From: Marinobacter sp. es.048
Lineage (GTDB): Bacteria; Pseudomonadota; Gammaproteobacteria; Pseudomonadales; Oleiphilaceae
Length of the DNA: 64,000 nt
NCBI RefSeq assembly: GCF_900188435.1
Contig: NZ_FYFA01000002.1
Location: forward strand, 496,001 to 560,000
Direction of reading: 5' to 3'
Position 1 is the first letter of the stretch. Each line of letters opens with the position of its first letter. This document shows, piece by piece, positions 33,294-43,538 of this stretch. Below the pieces are notes generated by a model. That model saw only the letters and a list, made by a program, of their open reading frames with translations. It had not been told where the DNA came from and did no database searches. The position numbers were made by a program, and so were the translations under genes.

Positions 33294-35393
33294 ATGAAAG
33301 TCACCTACTCCCAACGCTGCGGTTCTCTGGCACTGGTTTCACTGCTGGGCGCAAGTTCACTTGCCACGGCACAATCCCAAACCGATGGGGCTATCACACT
33401 TGAAGCTCTCGATGTGGTGTCCGATGCCATTACCGCTCCGGATTACATGCCTCTGGAAAAAACGCCGGAGGTTGGAAAACTAGACGTTCCGGTTGAAGAA
33501 CAACCCTACTCGGTCTCGGTCGTCGATCGCGGATTCATCGAGGATTCCGGCGCCAAGAGTATTCAGGATGCCCTGCTTTACACACCGGGTGTCTATGCTG
33601 GCAACTTTGGTTTTGATACCCGAATTGATTCTGCAAAGGTTCGCGGAGTCGATGCCGGCCGCTATCTGGACGGTCTGCGTCAGATCTATGGCTCCTACAA
33701 TACCGTTCGCACCAACGTGTATTCCCTGGAGAGCATCGAAGTGCTGAAAGGCCCCTCTTCCATGCTTTATGGCCAGAGCGATCTGGGCGGTATCGTAAAC
33801 GGTGTATCCAAGCTACCCGAGGAAGAGAAGGCCGGGGAGATCTGGGCGCAGTACGGTACCTTTAATCGCAAGCAACTGGCGGTGGATGTAACCGGCCCGG
33901 TCAACGAGAGCGGTGATTTGCTCTACCGCCTAATCGCACTGGGACGCGACAGTGACACCCAGGTCGATTATGTGGAGGACGATGGCTACGTGCTGTCCCC
34001 TTCCCTGACCTGGCGTGCCACCGATGACACAAGCATTACCCTGATCCTGAACCGCCAGGAGAACAAAGGCCAGGTATCCGCCCAGTTCCTGCCACAGGCC
34101 GGCACGTTGGAGCTAGGATCACAGGGCTTCATCGGTTCCGAGCGGTTCGTTGGCGAGCCAGGCTGGGATCGCTATGACCGTGAAAAAACCGAAGCTACCC
34201 TGTTTGTTGATCACCAGCTGAACTCAAACTGGGAGGTTTCCGCTACGGCGCGTTACACCCGTTCCAGCACGGAAACCCGTGAACACTGGATCACCATTCC
34301 AAGCGTGCCCGATGCCAATGGTGAAGTACCACGTACGATTTTCACTGCAGATGCGGAAACTCGCATTCTCAACATGGATGCCCGCCTGGAAGGCGATGTT
34401 GAGCTGGGTATGACCCGCCACCGCATGATCATCGGCGCCGACCGCCAGGATGCCCTGTGGGAGCAGGATAACTACTTCTACGGCTACGGCCTGGGCGGTA
34501 CCTTCAACGTATATGATCCGGAATACGGCAATCTTAACCCTGGAGTCATCAATCCTGCAGACCGGCCAGATAACGAGATTGAGCAGATTGGCCTCTATGT
34601 TGCTGACCACATCGAGATTGGCAACGTCGTTGTCTCCGCCGGGCTCCGCCATGATTGGGCCGAAAACCGCCGACTGGCCGTCTCCGGATCAGACACCGTC
34701 AGCGACGAAGAAGCCACCACCGGTCGCGCAGGTCTGATGTACCGGTTTGAAAACGGAATCTCCCCGTACATCAGCTATGCCGAAGCGTTCAGCATGAATC
34801 TGGGCTCCGACGGCACACCTGCAGCCAATACCCTGGAGCCGACCACCGGCGATCAGCAGGAAGCCGGTGTAAAGTATGTTTCCCCGGACCAGTCCCTCGG
34901 CATTACCGCCGCCTATTTCGACATCACCCAGGAAAACCGAATCAGCAATGGCAGCACACCCGGTGGCGTAGAGCAGACTGGCGCAGTGATCGATGGTTGG
35001 GAACTGCAGGTAAACAAGCGCTGGCAGCGTTTTGAAACCCAGCTTGCCTACACTGAACTGAATGCAAAGGACGACGCCTCCGGCAACCGCCTCCCCTATG
35101 TGGCTGAGCGTCAGGCTTCCTGGTGGAACCAGCTCTATATTGCCAGCAACTGGCGGTTCGGTGCCGGGGTTCGCTATGTCGGCGATAACGTTGGCTCAGG
35201 CGGCGGGCCCGTCGTTCCGTCTGTTACTCTCTTCGACGCCATGATTGGCTATACTTGGCATAACTGGGACTTCAGTGTGGATGCCAAAAACTTGGCCGAT
35301 GAAGAGTACATAACCTGGTGTCGCTCCGAGGGCGCAGACTGCGGCTACGGAGAGCGGCGCACTGTGAATGCCAACGCAAAGTACCGTTTCTAA
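33294..35393 (+). CDS. TonB-dependent siderophore receptor
   Basis: 699 residues from the ATG at 33294, preceded by GAAGGCGCATCATCCT; an upstream TTG at 33249 lies inside the Fur box and is unlikely. A signal peptide ends near SLATAQS. The plug domain has VPVEEQPYSVSVVDRGFI, DALLYTPGVYAG and VEVLKGPSSMLYGQ-like segments, and the outer-membrane barrel ends in a terminal Phe (KYRF). It imports an Fe(III)-siderophore, ligand unknown, using TonB energy. Fur control is very likely. Confidence 0.93.
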   Translation: MKVTYSQRCGSLALVSLLGASSLATAQSQTDGAITLEALDVVSDAITAPDYMPLEKTPEVGKLDVPVEEQPYSVSVVDRGFIEDSGAKSIQDALLYTPGVYAGNFGFDTRIDSAKVRGVDAGRYLDGLRQIYGSYNTVRTNVYSLESIEVLKGPSSMLYGQSDLGGIVNGVSKLPEEEKAGEIWAQYGTFNRKQLAVDVTGPVNESGDLLYRLIALGRDSDTQVDYVEDDGYVLSPSLTWRATDDTSITLILNRQENKGQVSAQFLPQAGTLELGSQGFIGSERFVGEPGWDRYDREKTEATLFVDHQLNSNWEVSATARYTRSSTETREHWITIPSVPDANGEVPRTIFTADAETRILNMDARLEGDVELGMTRHRMIIGADRQDALWEQDNYFYGYGLGGTFNVYDPEYGNLNPGVINPADRPDNEIEQIGLYVADHIEIGNVVVSAGLRHDWAENRRLAVSGSDTVSDEEATTGRAGLMYRFENGISPYISYAEAFSMNLGSDGTPAANTLEPTTGDQQEAGVKYVSPDQSLGITAAYFDITQENRISNGSTPGGVEQTGAVIDGWELQVNKRWQRFETQLAYTELNAKDDASGNRLPYVAERQASWWNQLYIASNWRFGAGVRYVGDNVGSGGGPVVPSVTLFDAMIGYTWHNWDFSVDAKNLADEEYITWCRSEGADCGYGERRTVNANAKYRF

Positions 35394-35410
35394 AAGGTCG
35401 CTCTGATACC

Positions 35411-35447
35411 CTGATTGCCGCAGGCTGTCCTCGTTTGCGGCAATCAG
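35411..35447 (+). terminator. hairpin between receptor gene and DUF1289 gene
   Basis: CTGATTGCCGCA (35411-35422) pairs perfectly with TGCGGCAATCAG (35436-35447) in a 12-bp stem, with a T-rich region following on the plus strand. It ends the receptor transcript and overlaps the stop codon of the convergent DUF1289 gene, so it could end both. Confidence 0.7.
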
Positions 35448-35683
35448 CTCTTCTTGCTCTTCTTCTTTTTTGCCTTCTCGTAAAGCTCTCGCAAAGCTTT
35501 CGGATTCTTCCCCTTGCCCGAACCGTGGGACTCAAGAATACGTGTCCAGATCGCCTGCTTTTCGTCCGGCGAGAGCTGTTTCCATTCCTTTTTCTCCTGT
35601 CTGGTACGACCGCAGGCTTTGCAGATAGCCTTCTTGTTGAATTCACAGGCATCAATGCAGGGTTTCTTGGTGACGGGCTCCAT
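35444..35683 (-). CDS. DUF1289 family protein
   Basis: 79 residues. The cysteine pattern PCIDACEFNKKAICKACGRT is the DUF1289 signature (four cysteines, probably metal-binding), followed by EKKEWKQLSPDEKQAIWTRI. The tail is very lysine-rich (KAKKKKSKKS). No function is established. It ends inside the hairpin that also follows the TonB receptor gene. Confidence 0.88.
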   Translation of the reverse strand: MEPVTKKPCIDACEFNKKAICKACGRTRQEKKEWKQLSPDEKQAIWTRILESHGSGKGKNPKALRELYEKAKKKKSKKS

Positions 35684-35849
35684 GGATCCTGGTTTCCTCT
35701 CCCTCTAAAGAAGTGGCTTAGTCCAAGACTGAGGACTGTGATTGTCGGATACAAGGCATGGTACCAGTGGAAAACCGAGACAGGACGCCCGCCAGTCGTC
35801 TCTAGCTAACTGAACAACGCGTTCGGGCGCCTCGGATAATGGCAGGGTC

Positions 35850-37583
35850 TTATCCTTCGATCCTGTTCAGTGAGGTTGCAAGTGCCGATACCCGCTGATT
35901 CGTCTCGTCTACCAGGCCATCAATTTCACCTGCCGAAGCGCTGGATTTCTGGGCCAATGAGCGCACTTCCTCAGCAACCACCGAAAAGCCCCTTCCTGCA
36001 TCACCTGCCCTCGCGGCCTCAATGGCGGCGTTCAGTGCCAGAAGATTGGTCTGCTCGGCGATACCATTGATCGTGGAGACAATTCCGCTGATCTTGTTAC
36101 TCACTTGCAGCACAGAATCCATGGCTTCCTGGGTTTCCTGCAGCGCAACATGACGGTCGGTGATGTCGATACCAAACAGAACGTATTTCCGGATCTCGCC
36201 GTTGAACTGCTTCAACGCAACAATCTGATAATCCAATGCCAACAGCGGCATGCCGTCCAACTGCACTGAGGATTTACCACTATATTCTCCGGTCTTCCTG
36301 AGAGCATCGATGCTTTCGCGGTTTAACCCAGACCAAAGCTTGTTCGCCGCCCGGGCTACCTTGTCCTCGGTTCCCCAGAGCTTGTAGATTAGGCCGTTAG
36401 CGCTGTGAAAACTGCCATCCGGATTGAACTCAATGGAAGCCATGGATCGTTCGATTGCTTGCAGTCGACGGGTAAAGTCCACGGTCTGCTGCTTGCTGCG
36501 GGTAATATCGGCTTCCACTGATATGAAACGCTGAACCCGACCTTTCTCATCGAACACCGGAGCAATGGACAGGGACACCCAGTAGGGCGTGCCGTTCTTG
36601 TGGTAGTTGAGGATCTCGGTGTAGAAGGGCTCCCGTCGGTCCAGATGCTCCCGGATCTGCCGTACCGTTTCAGGGTCAGTGCCATCGCCCTGTAGCAAGG
36701 GGCCTGGTTTCCGTCCCCTGCACTCTTCGAGGCTATAACCGGTCAGCTTTTCGAAGCCGGCATTGATGTATTCGATCTTGCCGTCGCCGTCGGTGATGAT
36801 GATGCCGCTGTTGGCATGATCCGCCACCAGGGACAGCATCTCCATTTTCTCGCGTTTTTCGACTTCTTCCGTGACATCCTTAATGAAAGCCGTATAGGTA
36901 ATGAGACCGTCAAATTCGATCTTGCTGATCGCAGCCTGGCCCCAGATTTTCGATCGGTCTTTTCGCTCAATTGTGAGTTCACGGTAACTGCCGACAATGC
37001 GGTTTTCGCCGGTTTGGCGGTTGCGGTTTACAAAGCTGTCATGCTGGCCGCGGATGGCTTCGGGCACCAGCATCTTGACGTTCTGACCAAGCACTTCCGC
37101 CCGGCTGTACCCCCACATAGCTTCAGCAGCCTTGTTAAAGAAAGTGACGTTATTGTGCTCGTCGATGGAAATGACAGCATCCATCGCCTGCTCCAACGTC
37201 TGGTTCATCATCTCGCGGGCGTACCGCTCCTCACTGATGTCCCGCACGAAAACGGTCATTTCCCCATTTGAGCCAGAATCGACGCCGGTTACCTCCAGAT
37301 GGGCCCAGAATCCACGGCCCCGGGGGTTCTCCAGATAGACTTCTTCCGATTTGCCCTCCCCGTTTCTAAAGCTTCGAAGCACACCTGTGGGCAGGAGGTC
37401 GGAAGCGGCCAGGCCGATCACTTTGTCTCTGCCAATGCCCCACAACCCCTCTGCACTTGCGTTAAAGAAGGAAATTCTTTGCTGACGATCTATGGAGAGA
37501 ATGGCTTGAGGCGCCTGCTCAAGAATCAGTGATGCACGGGACGGAAAAAACAGGCTGGATAGTAATTGGAGCATGGAGAACAA
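35850..37583 (-). CDS. PAS-array methyl-accepting-type signalling protein
   Basis: 577 residues. Several PAS domains follow one another: about 15-110 ([20 protein letters not shown]), about 130-235 ([19 protein letters not shown]), about 250-360 ([20 protein letters not shown]) and a degenerate one to about 480. The C-terminus has the MCP hairpin tip [21 protein letters not shown] and [13 protein letters not shown]. No HAMP domain or membrane span is obvious. The MCP arm is very short, with about 30 residues before the tip and no classic methylation helices. It resembles BdlA-type and aerotaxis-like soluble receptors; the ligand or redox cofactor is unknown. Confidence 0.85.
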   Translation of the reverse strand: MFSMLQLLSSLFFPSRASLILEQAPQAILSIDRQQRISFFNASAEGLWGIGRDKVIGLAASDLLPTGVLRSFRNGEGKSEEVYLENPRGRGFWAHLEVTGVDSGSNGEMTVFVRDISEERYAREMMNQTLEQAMDAVISIDEHNNVTFFNKAAEAMWGYSRAEVLGQNVKMLVPEAIRGQHDSFVNRNRQTGENRIVGSYRELTIERKDRSKIWGQAAISKIEFDGLITYTAFIKDVTEEVEKREKMEMLSLVADHANSGIIITDGDGKIEYINAGFEKLTGYSLEECRGRKPGPLLQGDGTDPETVRQIREHLDRREPFYTEILNYHKNGTPYWVSLSIAPVFDEKGRVQRFISVEADITRSKQQTVDFTRRLQAIERSMASIEFNPDGSFHSANGLIYKLWGTEDKVARAANKLWSGLNRESIDALRKTGEYSGKSSVQLDGMPLLALDYQIVALKQFNGEIRKYVLFGIDITDRHVALQETQEAMDSVLQVSNKISGIVSTINGIAEQTNLLALNAAIEAARAGDAGRGFSVVAEEVRSLAQKSSASAGEIDGLVDETNQRVSALATSLNRIEG

Positions 37584-37802
37584 ACCCTTGAAAGTGACGG
37601 CCCAGCCAGTGCCGGAATCCGTGAAGAACCTTTTAAAATTAATGTTATAGCGAATACGCTGGGCCCTGGAGAACAGACTTTGCCCGCATGTTTTTTATGG
37701 TAAGCGGTTTGTGAAATGGCGATAAAACCCGTCCAGCAGGCTGGGTTACCTATGCCGCCAGACCGTCTATAGTGAGACATACCAAACTGGTCGAGGCCCT
37801 TT

Positions 37803-38822
37803 GTGTTTTCGTCACTGACTACCGCCATTATTGCTTTTGCCATCGCCTCCTTCGTCATTGTGACAGCCGGCAGCCGACTTGCGCGGGTGGCCGATGAACT
37901 GGCTGATCGAACAGGCCTTGGAGAAGCATTGTTCGGCATCTTTCTGCTGGCCGGGGTAACATCACTACCCGACTTCGCCGCCACGCTGAGCGCGGCCATG
38001 GATTCAAGGCCGCATCTGGCCATGAGCAATGTGATGGGCAGCATGGCTGCGAACCTGGTCTTTCTGGGCATTGCGGACATCATGTACCGGAAAGCCAACC
38101 TGGAGCACGCGGCTGCGTCTTCCACCAACCTGATGCTGGCGGCGTTGTTAATCGTCTTGCTGGCGTTACCGCTATTGGCCATTGCCAGTCCACCGGTTTC
38201 CCTCTGGGGAATACACCCAATCACTCCGGTGATTACCGCAGCATATCTGTTCGGGCTGCACGTGGTTCGGACAACAGACAGTAAGCCCATGTGGTTTCCC
38301 CGACTGACACGCCAAACCGTTCCCGACAAGCCTGACAATTATCTTCATGGCGGCCTTACCCAGGCATGGGTCAGTTTCATTATTCTGGCCGCAATGACCG
38401 GCGTCGCCGGATGGGTATTGATGGAAGGGGCCAAGGTGATCAGCGACGAAACAGGTCTGTCTGATACCCTCATTGGCGGCCTGTTTACTGCGCTCGCTAC
38501 ATCCTCACCCGAGCTGGTCACCACCATTGCGGCCATACGCAGGAACGCGCTGACGCTGGCGGTGAGCAATATTTTCGGCACCAACTGCTTTAACATGCTG
38601 GTGATTGCATCCGCCGATATCGGCTACCCTGGCGGTTCAATCTATCACGACATTACCCCGATACAGATGACCTGGGGGCTTGTCAGCATACTGATGACAG
38701 CCACCTTGTTAATGGGAATGGTCCGGCGCCAACGCTATGGAATTGGCAAGATCGGGTTTGAAAGCGCTCTTATGCTTTCGGTCTATGCAGTGGCGCTGAT
38801 CATCGTGACGATTAGCGAATAA
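37803..38822 (+). CDS. sodium/calcium exchanger family protein
   Basis: 339 residues from a GTG start, with about ten membrane segments in two inverted halves. The alpha repeats are GIFLLAGVTSLPDFAATLSAA and GLFTALATSSPELVTTIAAI, each with the acidic residue that binds the cation, and the NVMGSMAANLVF and NIFGTNCFNML segments follow. It is an inner-membrane cation:cation antiporter of the CaCA superfamily. The ion is not certain. It precedes the racemase gene by 14 bases. Confidence 0.88.
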   Translation: MFSSLTTAIIAFAIASFVIVTAGSRLARVADELADRTGLGEALFGIFLLAGVTSLPDFAATLSAAMDSRPHLAMSNVMGSMAANLVFLGIADIMYRKANLEHAAASSTNLMLAALLIVLLALPLLAIASPPVSLWGIHPITPVITAAYLFGLHVVRTTDSKPMWFPRLTRQTVPDKPDNYLHGGLTQAWVSFIILAAMTGVAGWVLMEGAKVISDETGLSDTLIGGLFTALATSSPELVTTIAAIRRNALTLAVSNIFGTNCFNMLVIASADIGYPGGSIYHDITPIQMTWGLVSILMTATLLMGMVRRQRYGIGKIGFESALMLSVYAVALIIVTISE

Positions 38823-38836
38823 TAAGGAGATTACCC

Positions 38837-39532
38837 ATGAAAACCATTGGTCTTCTAGGCGGCATGAGCTGGGAATCCACGCAGACCTATTACCGGCTCA
38901 TCAACGAGGGCGTCAAAAACCGGCTGGGTGGGCTGCATTCAGCCAAACTGGTGCTTTTCAGCGTGGATTTCGCGGAGATTGAAGCGCTGCAACACAAGGG
39001 TGACTGGCCGGCTACTGCCGACATTCTGTCCGGGGCCGCACTGTCACTGCAGAAGGCCGGTGCGGATTTTCTGGTTATTGGCACCAACACCATGCACAAG
39101 GTTGCTCCGGAGATTGAACAGGCAATTCGGATTCCCACGCTGCACATAGCCGACGCCACAGCAAAGGTATTGGCAAAGGATGGCATTACCCGCGTCGGCC
39201 TGCTTGGTACGCGCTTCACCATGGAACAGGCATTCTACCGGGACCGGTTGGAAGATGCGGGTATTGAGGTCATTACGCCCGACGAGGTTCAGCGGGATGA
39301 GGTGCATCGGGTTATCTATGAAGAGCTTTGCCAAGGTCAGATCAAGTCCGCATCACGCAGTGCCTACCTGGATATCGTTGCGTCGCTTTCCGGGCGCGGC
39401 GCGCAGGCGGCGATACTGGGATGCACCGAAATCGGCCTGCTGATCAAGCAGGCCGATACCGAGGTTCCGCTCTACGACACCACGGAGATTCACGCCGCCC
39501 AGGCCGTCGAGCTGGCGTTAAGTCATCCGTAG
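38837..39532 (+). CDS. aspartate/glutamate racemase family protein (YgeA-like)
   Basis: 231 residues. The start MKTIGLLGGMSWESTQTYYR is diagnostic of this racemase family. The first catalytic position carries Thr in GTNTMHKV and the second Cys in ILGCTEIGLL, the Thr/Cys combination of YgeA-type broad-specificity amino-acid racemases rather than the two-Cys type. Cofactor-independent. Starts behind AAGGAGATTACCC, 14 bases after the exchanger gene. Confidence 0.9.
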   Translation: MKTIGLLGGMSWESTQTYYRLINEGVKNRLGGLHSAKLVLFSVDFAEIEALQHKGDWPATADILSGAALSLQKAGADFLVIGTNTMHKVAPEIEQAIRIPTLHIADATAKVLAKDGITRVGLLGTRFTMEQAFYRDRLEDAGIEVITPDEVQRDEVHRVIYEELCQGQIKSASRSAYLDIVASLSGRGAQAAILGCTEIGLLIKQADTEVPLYDTTEIHAAQAVELALSHP

Positions 39533-39625
39533 AAGACCGACCAAGACGAACGCCTGCAAAAACTGGATAATGGCCGCCATTAAAAGCCATGACGCGCCAA
39601 ATTCCCCGATCCAGGAATCTTTGTA

Positions 39626-41818
39626 ATGGAAATCAACGTCAACTTTCTCGAGAACCTCAGACTTGAAGCCAAGTTTGACGATTTCACGGTCGTGACGGAC
39701 CAGCCCATCCGCTACAAGGGCGACGGCTCGGCACCCAGCCCGTTTGATTACTTCCTCGCTTCCTCGGCCTTGTGCGCGGCCTACTTTGTTCGTGTTTACT
39801 GTCTGGCACGGGATATTCCCACCGAAAATATCCGCCTGTCTCAGAACAACATCGTGGATCCGGAAAACCGCTACAACCAGATCTTCAAGATCTCCGTTGA
39901 GTTGCCTGAAGACATCTCCGAGAAAGACCGGCAGGGCATTCTGCGTTCCATCGACCGCTGCACGGTGAAAAAAGTGGTCCAGACCGGCCCCACCTTCGAG
40001 ATCGAGACCGTCGAGAATCTGGACGCTGATGCCCAGGCGCTACTGATGACGCAACCGGAGGGCGGCACCAAGACCTTTATCGAAGGCAAGGACCTGCCTC
40101 TGGAGCAGACCATCGCCAACATGACCGGCATCCTTGAAGACCTGGGCATGAAGATCGAGATTGCCTCCTGGCGCAACATCGTGCCCCATGTGTGGTCCCT
40201 GCATATCCGCGATGCCGCCTCGCTCATGTGCTTCACCAACGGCAAGGGCGCCACCAAGGAGAGTGCCCTCTGTTCTGCCCTGGGTGAGTTCATCGAGCGC
40301 CTGAGCTGCAACTTCTTCTACAACGACCAGTTCTTCGGGGAAGAGATCGCCAACAGTGAGTTCGTCCACTATCCGAATGAAAAGTGGTTTAAACCCGGCG
40401 CCAACGACGAGCTGCCTGAAGGCATTCTGGATGACCACTGCCGGACTATCTATAACCCGGACGGCGAGCTGGGCGGTTCCAACCTGATTGATACCAACTC
40501 CGGCAAAACCGAGCGCGGGATCGTTTCCCTGCCCTTCGTGCGCCAGTCCGATGGCGAGGTGGTGTATTTCCCCTCCAACCTGATTGAAAACCTGTTCCTC
40601 AGCAACGGCATGAGTGCCGGCAACACCCTGAACGAAGCAGAGGTGCAGTGTCTTTCGGAAATCTTCGAGCGGGCGGTGAAGAAACAGATTATTGAAGAGG
40701 AAATTGCCCTGCCGGACGTGCCCCGGGAGGTACTGAAAAAATACCCGCACATCCTGGAAGGCCTTGAGGCCCTTGAAGCCCAGGGCTTCCCGACATTGGT
40801 GAAAGACGCCTCCCTGGGCGGCCAGTTCCCGGTGATGTGCGTCACCCTGATGAACCCGCGAACCGGTGGCGTGTTTGCTTCCTTCGGTGCCCACCCTAGC
40901 TTTGAAGTGGCGCTTGAACGAAGCCTGACGGAGCTCCTGCAGGGCCGCAGCTTCGAAGGCCTAAATGATGTGCCGGCGCCCACCTTCAACAGTCTTGCCG
41001 TCACCGAACCGAACAACTTCGTGGAACACTTCATCGACTCCACCGGCGTTGTTTCCTGGCGGTTTTTCAGCGCCAGGTCCGATTATGATTTCGTTGAATG
41101 GGATTTTTCCGGCACCAACGCCGAGGAAGCCGAGTGTCTGTTCGGTATCCTCGAGGAGCTGGGCAAGGAAGTGTATGTCGCCGTCTACGAGGAACTGGGC
41201 GCGCCGGTCTGCCGAATCCTGGTTCCAGGCTATTCCGAGGTGTATCCGGTGGAAGACCTGATCATGGACAACACCAACATGGCTTTGGACTATCGGGAAG
41301 ACATCCTCAACCTGCACCGCCTGGACGACGACCAACTGGCGGATCTGGTAGAGCGTTTGGAAGCCAGCCAACTGGACAATTACATGACGATCATCACCCT
41401 GATCGGCGTGGAGTTTGACGAAAACACCATCTGGGGCCAGCTCACGATCCTGGAGCTGAAGATTCTGATCTGCCTCGCCCTGGAGTGGCACGAAGAAGCC
41501 CTGGAGTTCGTCGACATGTTCCTGCAGTTCAACGACAACACCGTTGAGCGTGGTCTGTTCTACCGGGCCATGTATGGGGTGTTGGAAGTCACCCTGGATG
41601 AAGAGATGGAACTGGATGACTACATCACCAACTTCACTCGCATGTTCGGAGAGAACACTATGGAAGCGGTGGTCGGCTCGGTGAATGGTTCCGTTCGTTT
41701 CCATGGTCTTGAACCAACCAACATGCAGCTGGAAGGATTGGAAAAGCATCAGCGGTTGATTGAAAGCTACCAAAAGCTGCACGCAGCGCGCGCAGCCAAG
41801 GCGGGCCTGGCGGCCTGA
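39626..41818 (+). CDS. ycaO: OsmC domain-YcaO domain fusion protein
   Basis: 730 residues. Residues 1 to about 130 form an OsmC-like domain with the two redox cysteines in SSALCAAYF (C50) and RCTVKKVV (C112). From about 160 a YcaO domain follows, with NGKGATKESALCSALGEFIE carrying the ATP/Mg ligands and CNFFYNDQFFG matching E. coli YcaO. The C-terminal 130 residues are helical, as in E. coli YcaO. E. coli YcaO supports RimO-dependent methylthiolation of ribosomal protein S12. OsmC fusions to YcaO occur in other gammaproteobacteria, but the role of the peroxidase-like part is unknown. Confidence 0.92.
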   Translation: MEINVNFLENLRLEAKFDDFTVVTDQPIRYKGDGSAPSPFDYFLASSALCAAYFVRVYCLARDIPTENIRLSQNNIVDPENRYNQIFKISVELPEDISEKDRQGILRSIDRCTVKKVVQTGPTFEIETVENLDADAQALLMTQPEGGTKTFIEGKDLPLEQTIANMTGILEDLGMKIEIASWRNIVPHVWSLHIRDAASLMCFTNGKGATKESALCSALGEFIERLSCNFFYNDQFFGEEIANSEFVHYPNEKWFKPGANDELPEGILDDHCRTIYNPDGELGGSNLIDTNSGKTERGIVSLPFVRQSDGEVVYFPSNLIENLFLSNGMSAGNTLNEAEVQCLSEIFERAVKKQIIEEEIALPDVPREVLKKYPHILEGLEALEAQGFPTLVKDASLGGQFPVMCVTLMNPRTGGVFASFGAHPSFEVALERSLTELLQGRSFEGLNDVPAPTFNSLAVTEPNNFVEHFIDSTGVVSWRFFSARSDYDFVEWDFSGTNAEEAECLFGILEELGKEVYVAVYEELGAPVCRILVPGYSEVYPVEDLIMDNTNMALDYREDILNLHRLDDDQLADLVERLEASQLDNYMTIITLIGVEFDENTIWGQLTILELKILICLALEWHEEALEFVDMFLQFNDNTVERGLFYRAMYGVLEVTLDEEMELDDYITNFTRMFGENTMEAVVGSVNGSVRFHGLEPTNMQLEGLEKHQRLIESYQKLHAARAAKAGLAA

Positions 41819-41981
41819 CCGTTGGCGGCTGAACCCTGATTATCGGGACCTGAGCTAACCGCGCTGCATTGGCGGCGCGGTCATTCCTGATCCACACTTG
41901 ATCATTACAAGTAGCCTATTTGCGTTTAATGCCCGTACACCCTTGTACATTTCTGGCATACGCCAATCAAGGAGCCTTGCA

Positions 41982-43538
41982 ATGAGCAATCCGGTGATCG
42001 CTGATAACAAGCCCAAGAAAGTCAGCCTGAAAAAAGGCGAAGAATACGCCTTCTGCGTTTGTGGCCGTTCCAACAACCAGCCCTTCTGCGACGGTTCCCA
42101 TGGAGACACTGGGTTCAAACCCAAGGTCTTCAAGGCCGAAAAAGACGAAGAGGCGGTTCTGTGCCAGTGCAAACAGACCGGCAGCGCTCCTTATTGCGAC
42201 GGCACCCACCAGCAATTCAGCGACGACCAGGTCGGCGAGGAAGCGCCGGATTCTGACGATGGCGGCGACGAGTCCGATGATGCGCCAAAGGCCAAATCTA
42301 CGAAAGACGAACCAACGGTCGAATTTATTCACCAGCTGGCACGTGAAGGGCTGAGCAATATGGGCCATCACGGCCCCACGACCGCCATGGGCGTGCCACG
42401 ACACACCCTGCCCCATTGGGATGATCTGCAGCTGATGGTAGCGCAGATGGCCAGCAAGCCGCTGGCTGACGACGCTGAAGTATCGAAAGAACTCGTGATC
42501 GGCCCTGAAGCCCGTAAGCCTCTTACCCTGACCATGCCCCTGTTCGTTTCCGACATGAGCTTTGGAGCCCTGTCGGAGGAAGCAAAGATTGCCCTGGCAC
42601 GGGGCGCCGAGCTTGCCGGCACCGGCATCTGTTCCGGCGAAGGCGGCATGTTACCGGAGGAGCAGCAGGAAAATTCCCGGTACTTCTATGAACTTGCCAG
42701 CGCCAAGTTTGGCTACAAGGAGGAACTGCTCAAGAAAGTGCAGGCATTCCACTTCAAGGGTGGCCAGGGAGCCAAGACGGGTACCGGTGGCCATCTGCCC
42801 GGCAACAAGAACACCGGCAAGATATCGGAGGTCCGGAACATTCCCGAGGGGGAACCCGCCAACTCCCCTCCCACTTTCGACGATTTGCGCTCGGTTGAGG
42901 ATTTCCAGCGCTTCGCCAGCCATGTTCGTGAAGTTACCGGTGGTATTCCTGTGGGTTTCAAGCTCAGTGCCAATCACATCGAGCGGGACGTGCAATTCGC
43001 CCTGGATGCCGGCGCCGACTACATCATTCTGGACGGCCGTGGCGGCGGCACCGGCGCAGCCCCCGAGATCTTCCGGGATCACATCAGTGTGCCAACCATT
43101 CCAGCCCTGGCCCGGGCCCGGCGCTACCTGGATGATCGCGGCGCAAGCGGACGGGTCACGTTGATCGTCACCGGCGGACTGCGAGTGCCTATCGATTTCG
43201 TGAAGGCCATGGCGCTGGGAGCAGACGGTATCGCCGTTGCCAACAGTGCCATGCAGTCCATTGGCTGTGTTGCGGCCCGGATCTGCAACACCAACAACTG
43301 CCCGGCAGGCATCGCGACCCAGAACAAGGATCTGCGCCAGCGGTTGAACGTGGACCAGTCAGCCAAACAACTGCAGAACTTCCTCGAGGCTTCCGTCTCG
43401 CTGATGCAGGTGATGGCCAGGGCCTGTGGCCACGACAGCCTGAGCAAACTGAATATTGATGACCTGTCCACCTGGCATCGTGAGATGGCCCTGCTCAGCG
43501 GCGTTCGCTATGCCGGTGTGCTTGATCCCTCAGCCTGA
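41982..43538 (+). CDS. CDGSH iron-sulfur-glutamate synthase domain fusion
   Basis: 518 residues from the ATG at 41982, preceded by AAGGAGCCTTGC. Two CDGSH-type [2Fe-2S] motifs come first: CVCGRSNNQPFCDGSH (about residues 25-40) and CQCKQTGSAPYCDGTH (about 61-76). A linker rich in Asp and Glu follows, then the FMN-binding glutamate synthase domain (PF01645), with LFVSDMSFGALSEEAKIALARG, GGQGAKTGTGGHLPG and DGRGGGTGAAP. The last cysteines CVAARICNTNNCPAGIA match the 3Fe-4S site of glutamate synthase. No glutaminase domain is present, so a different electron-transfer reaction is likely. Confidence 0.9.
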   Translation: MSNPVIADNKPKKVSLKKGEEYAFCVCGRSNNQPFCDGSHGDTGFKPKVFKAEKDEEAVLCQCKQTGSAPYCDGTHQQFSDDQVGEEAPDSDDGGDESDDAPKAKSTKDEPTVEFIHQLAREGLSNMGHHGPTTAMGVPRHTLPHWDDLQLMVAQMASKPLADDAEVSKELVIGPEARKPLTLTMPLFVSDMSFGALSEEAKIALARGAELAGTGICSGEGGMLPEEQQENSRYFYELASAKFGYKEELLKKVQAFHFKGGQGAKTGTGGHLPGNKNTGKISEVRNIPEGEPANSPPTFDDLRSVEDFQRFASHVREVTGGIPVGFKLSANHIERDVQFALDAGADYIILDGRGGGTGAAPEIFRDHISVPTIPALARARRYLDDRGASGRVTLIVTGGLRVPIDFVKAMALGADGIAVANSAMQSIGCVAARICNTNNCPAGIATQNKDLRQRLNVDQSAKQLQNFLEASVSLMQVMARACGHDSLSKLNIDDLSTWHREMALLSGVRYAGVLDPSA

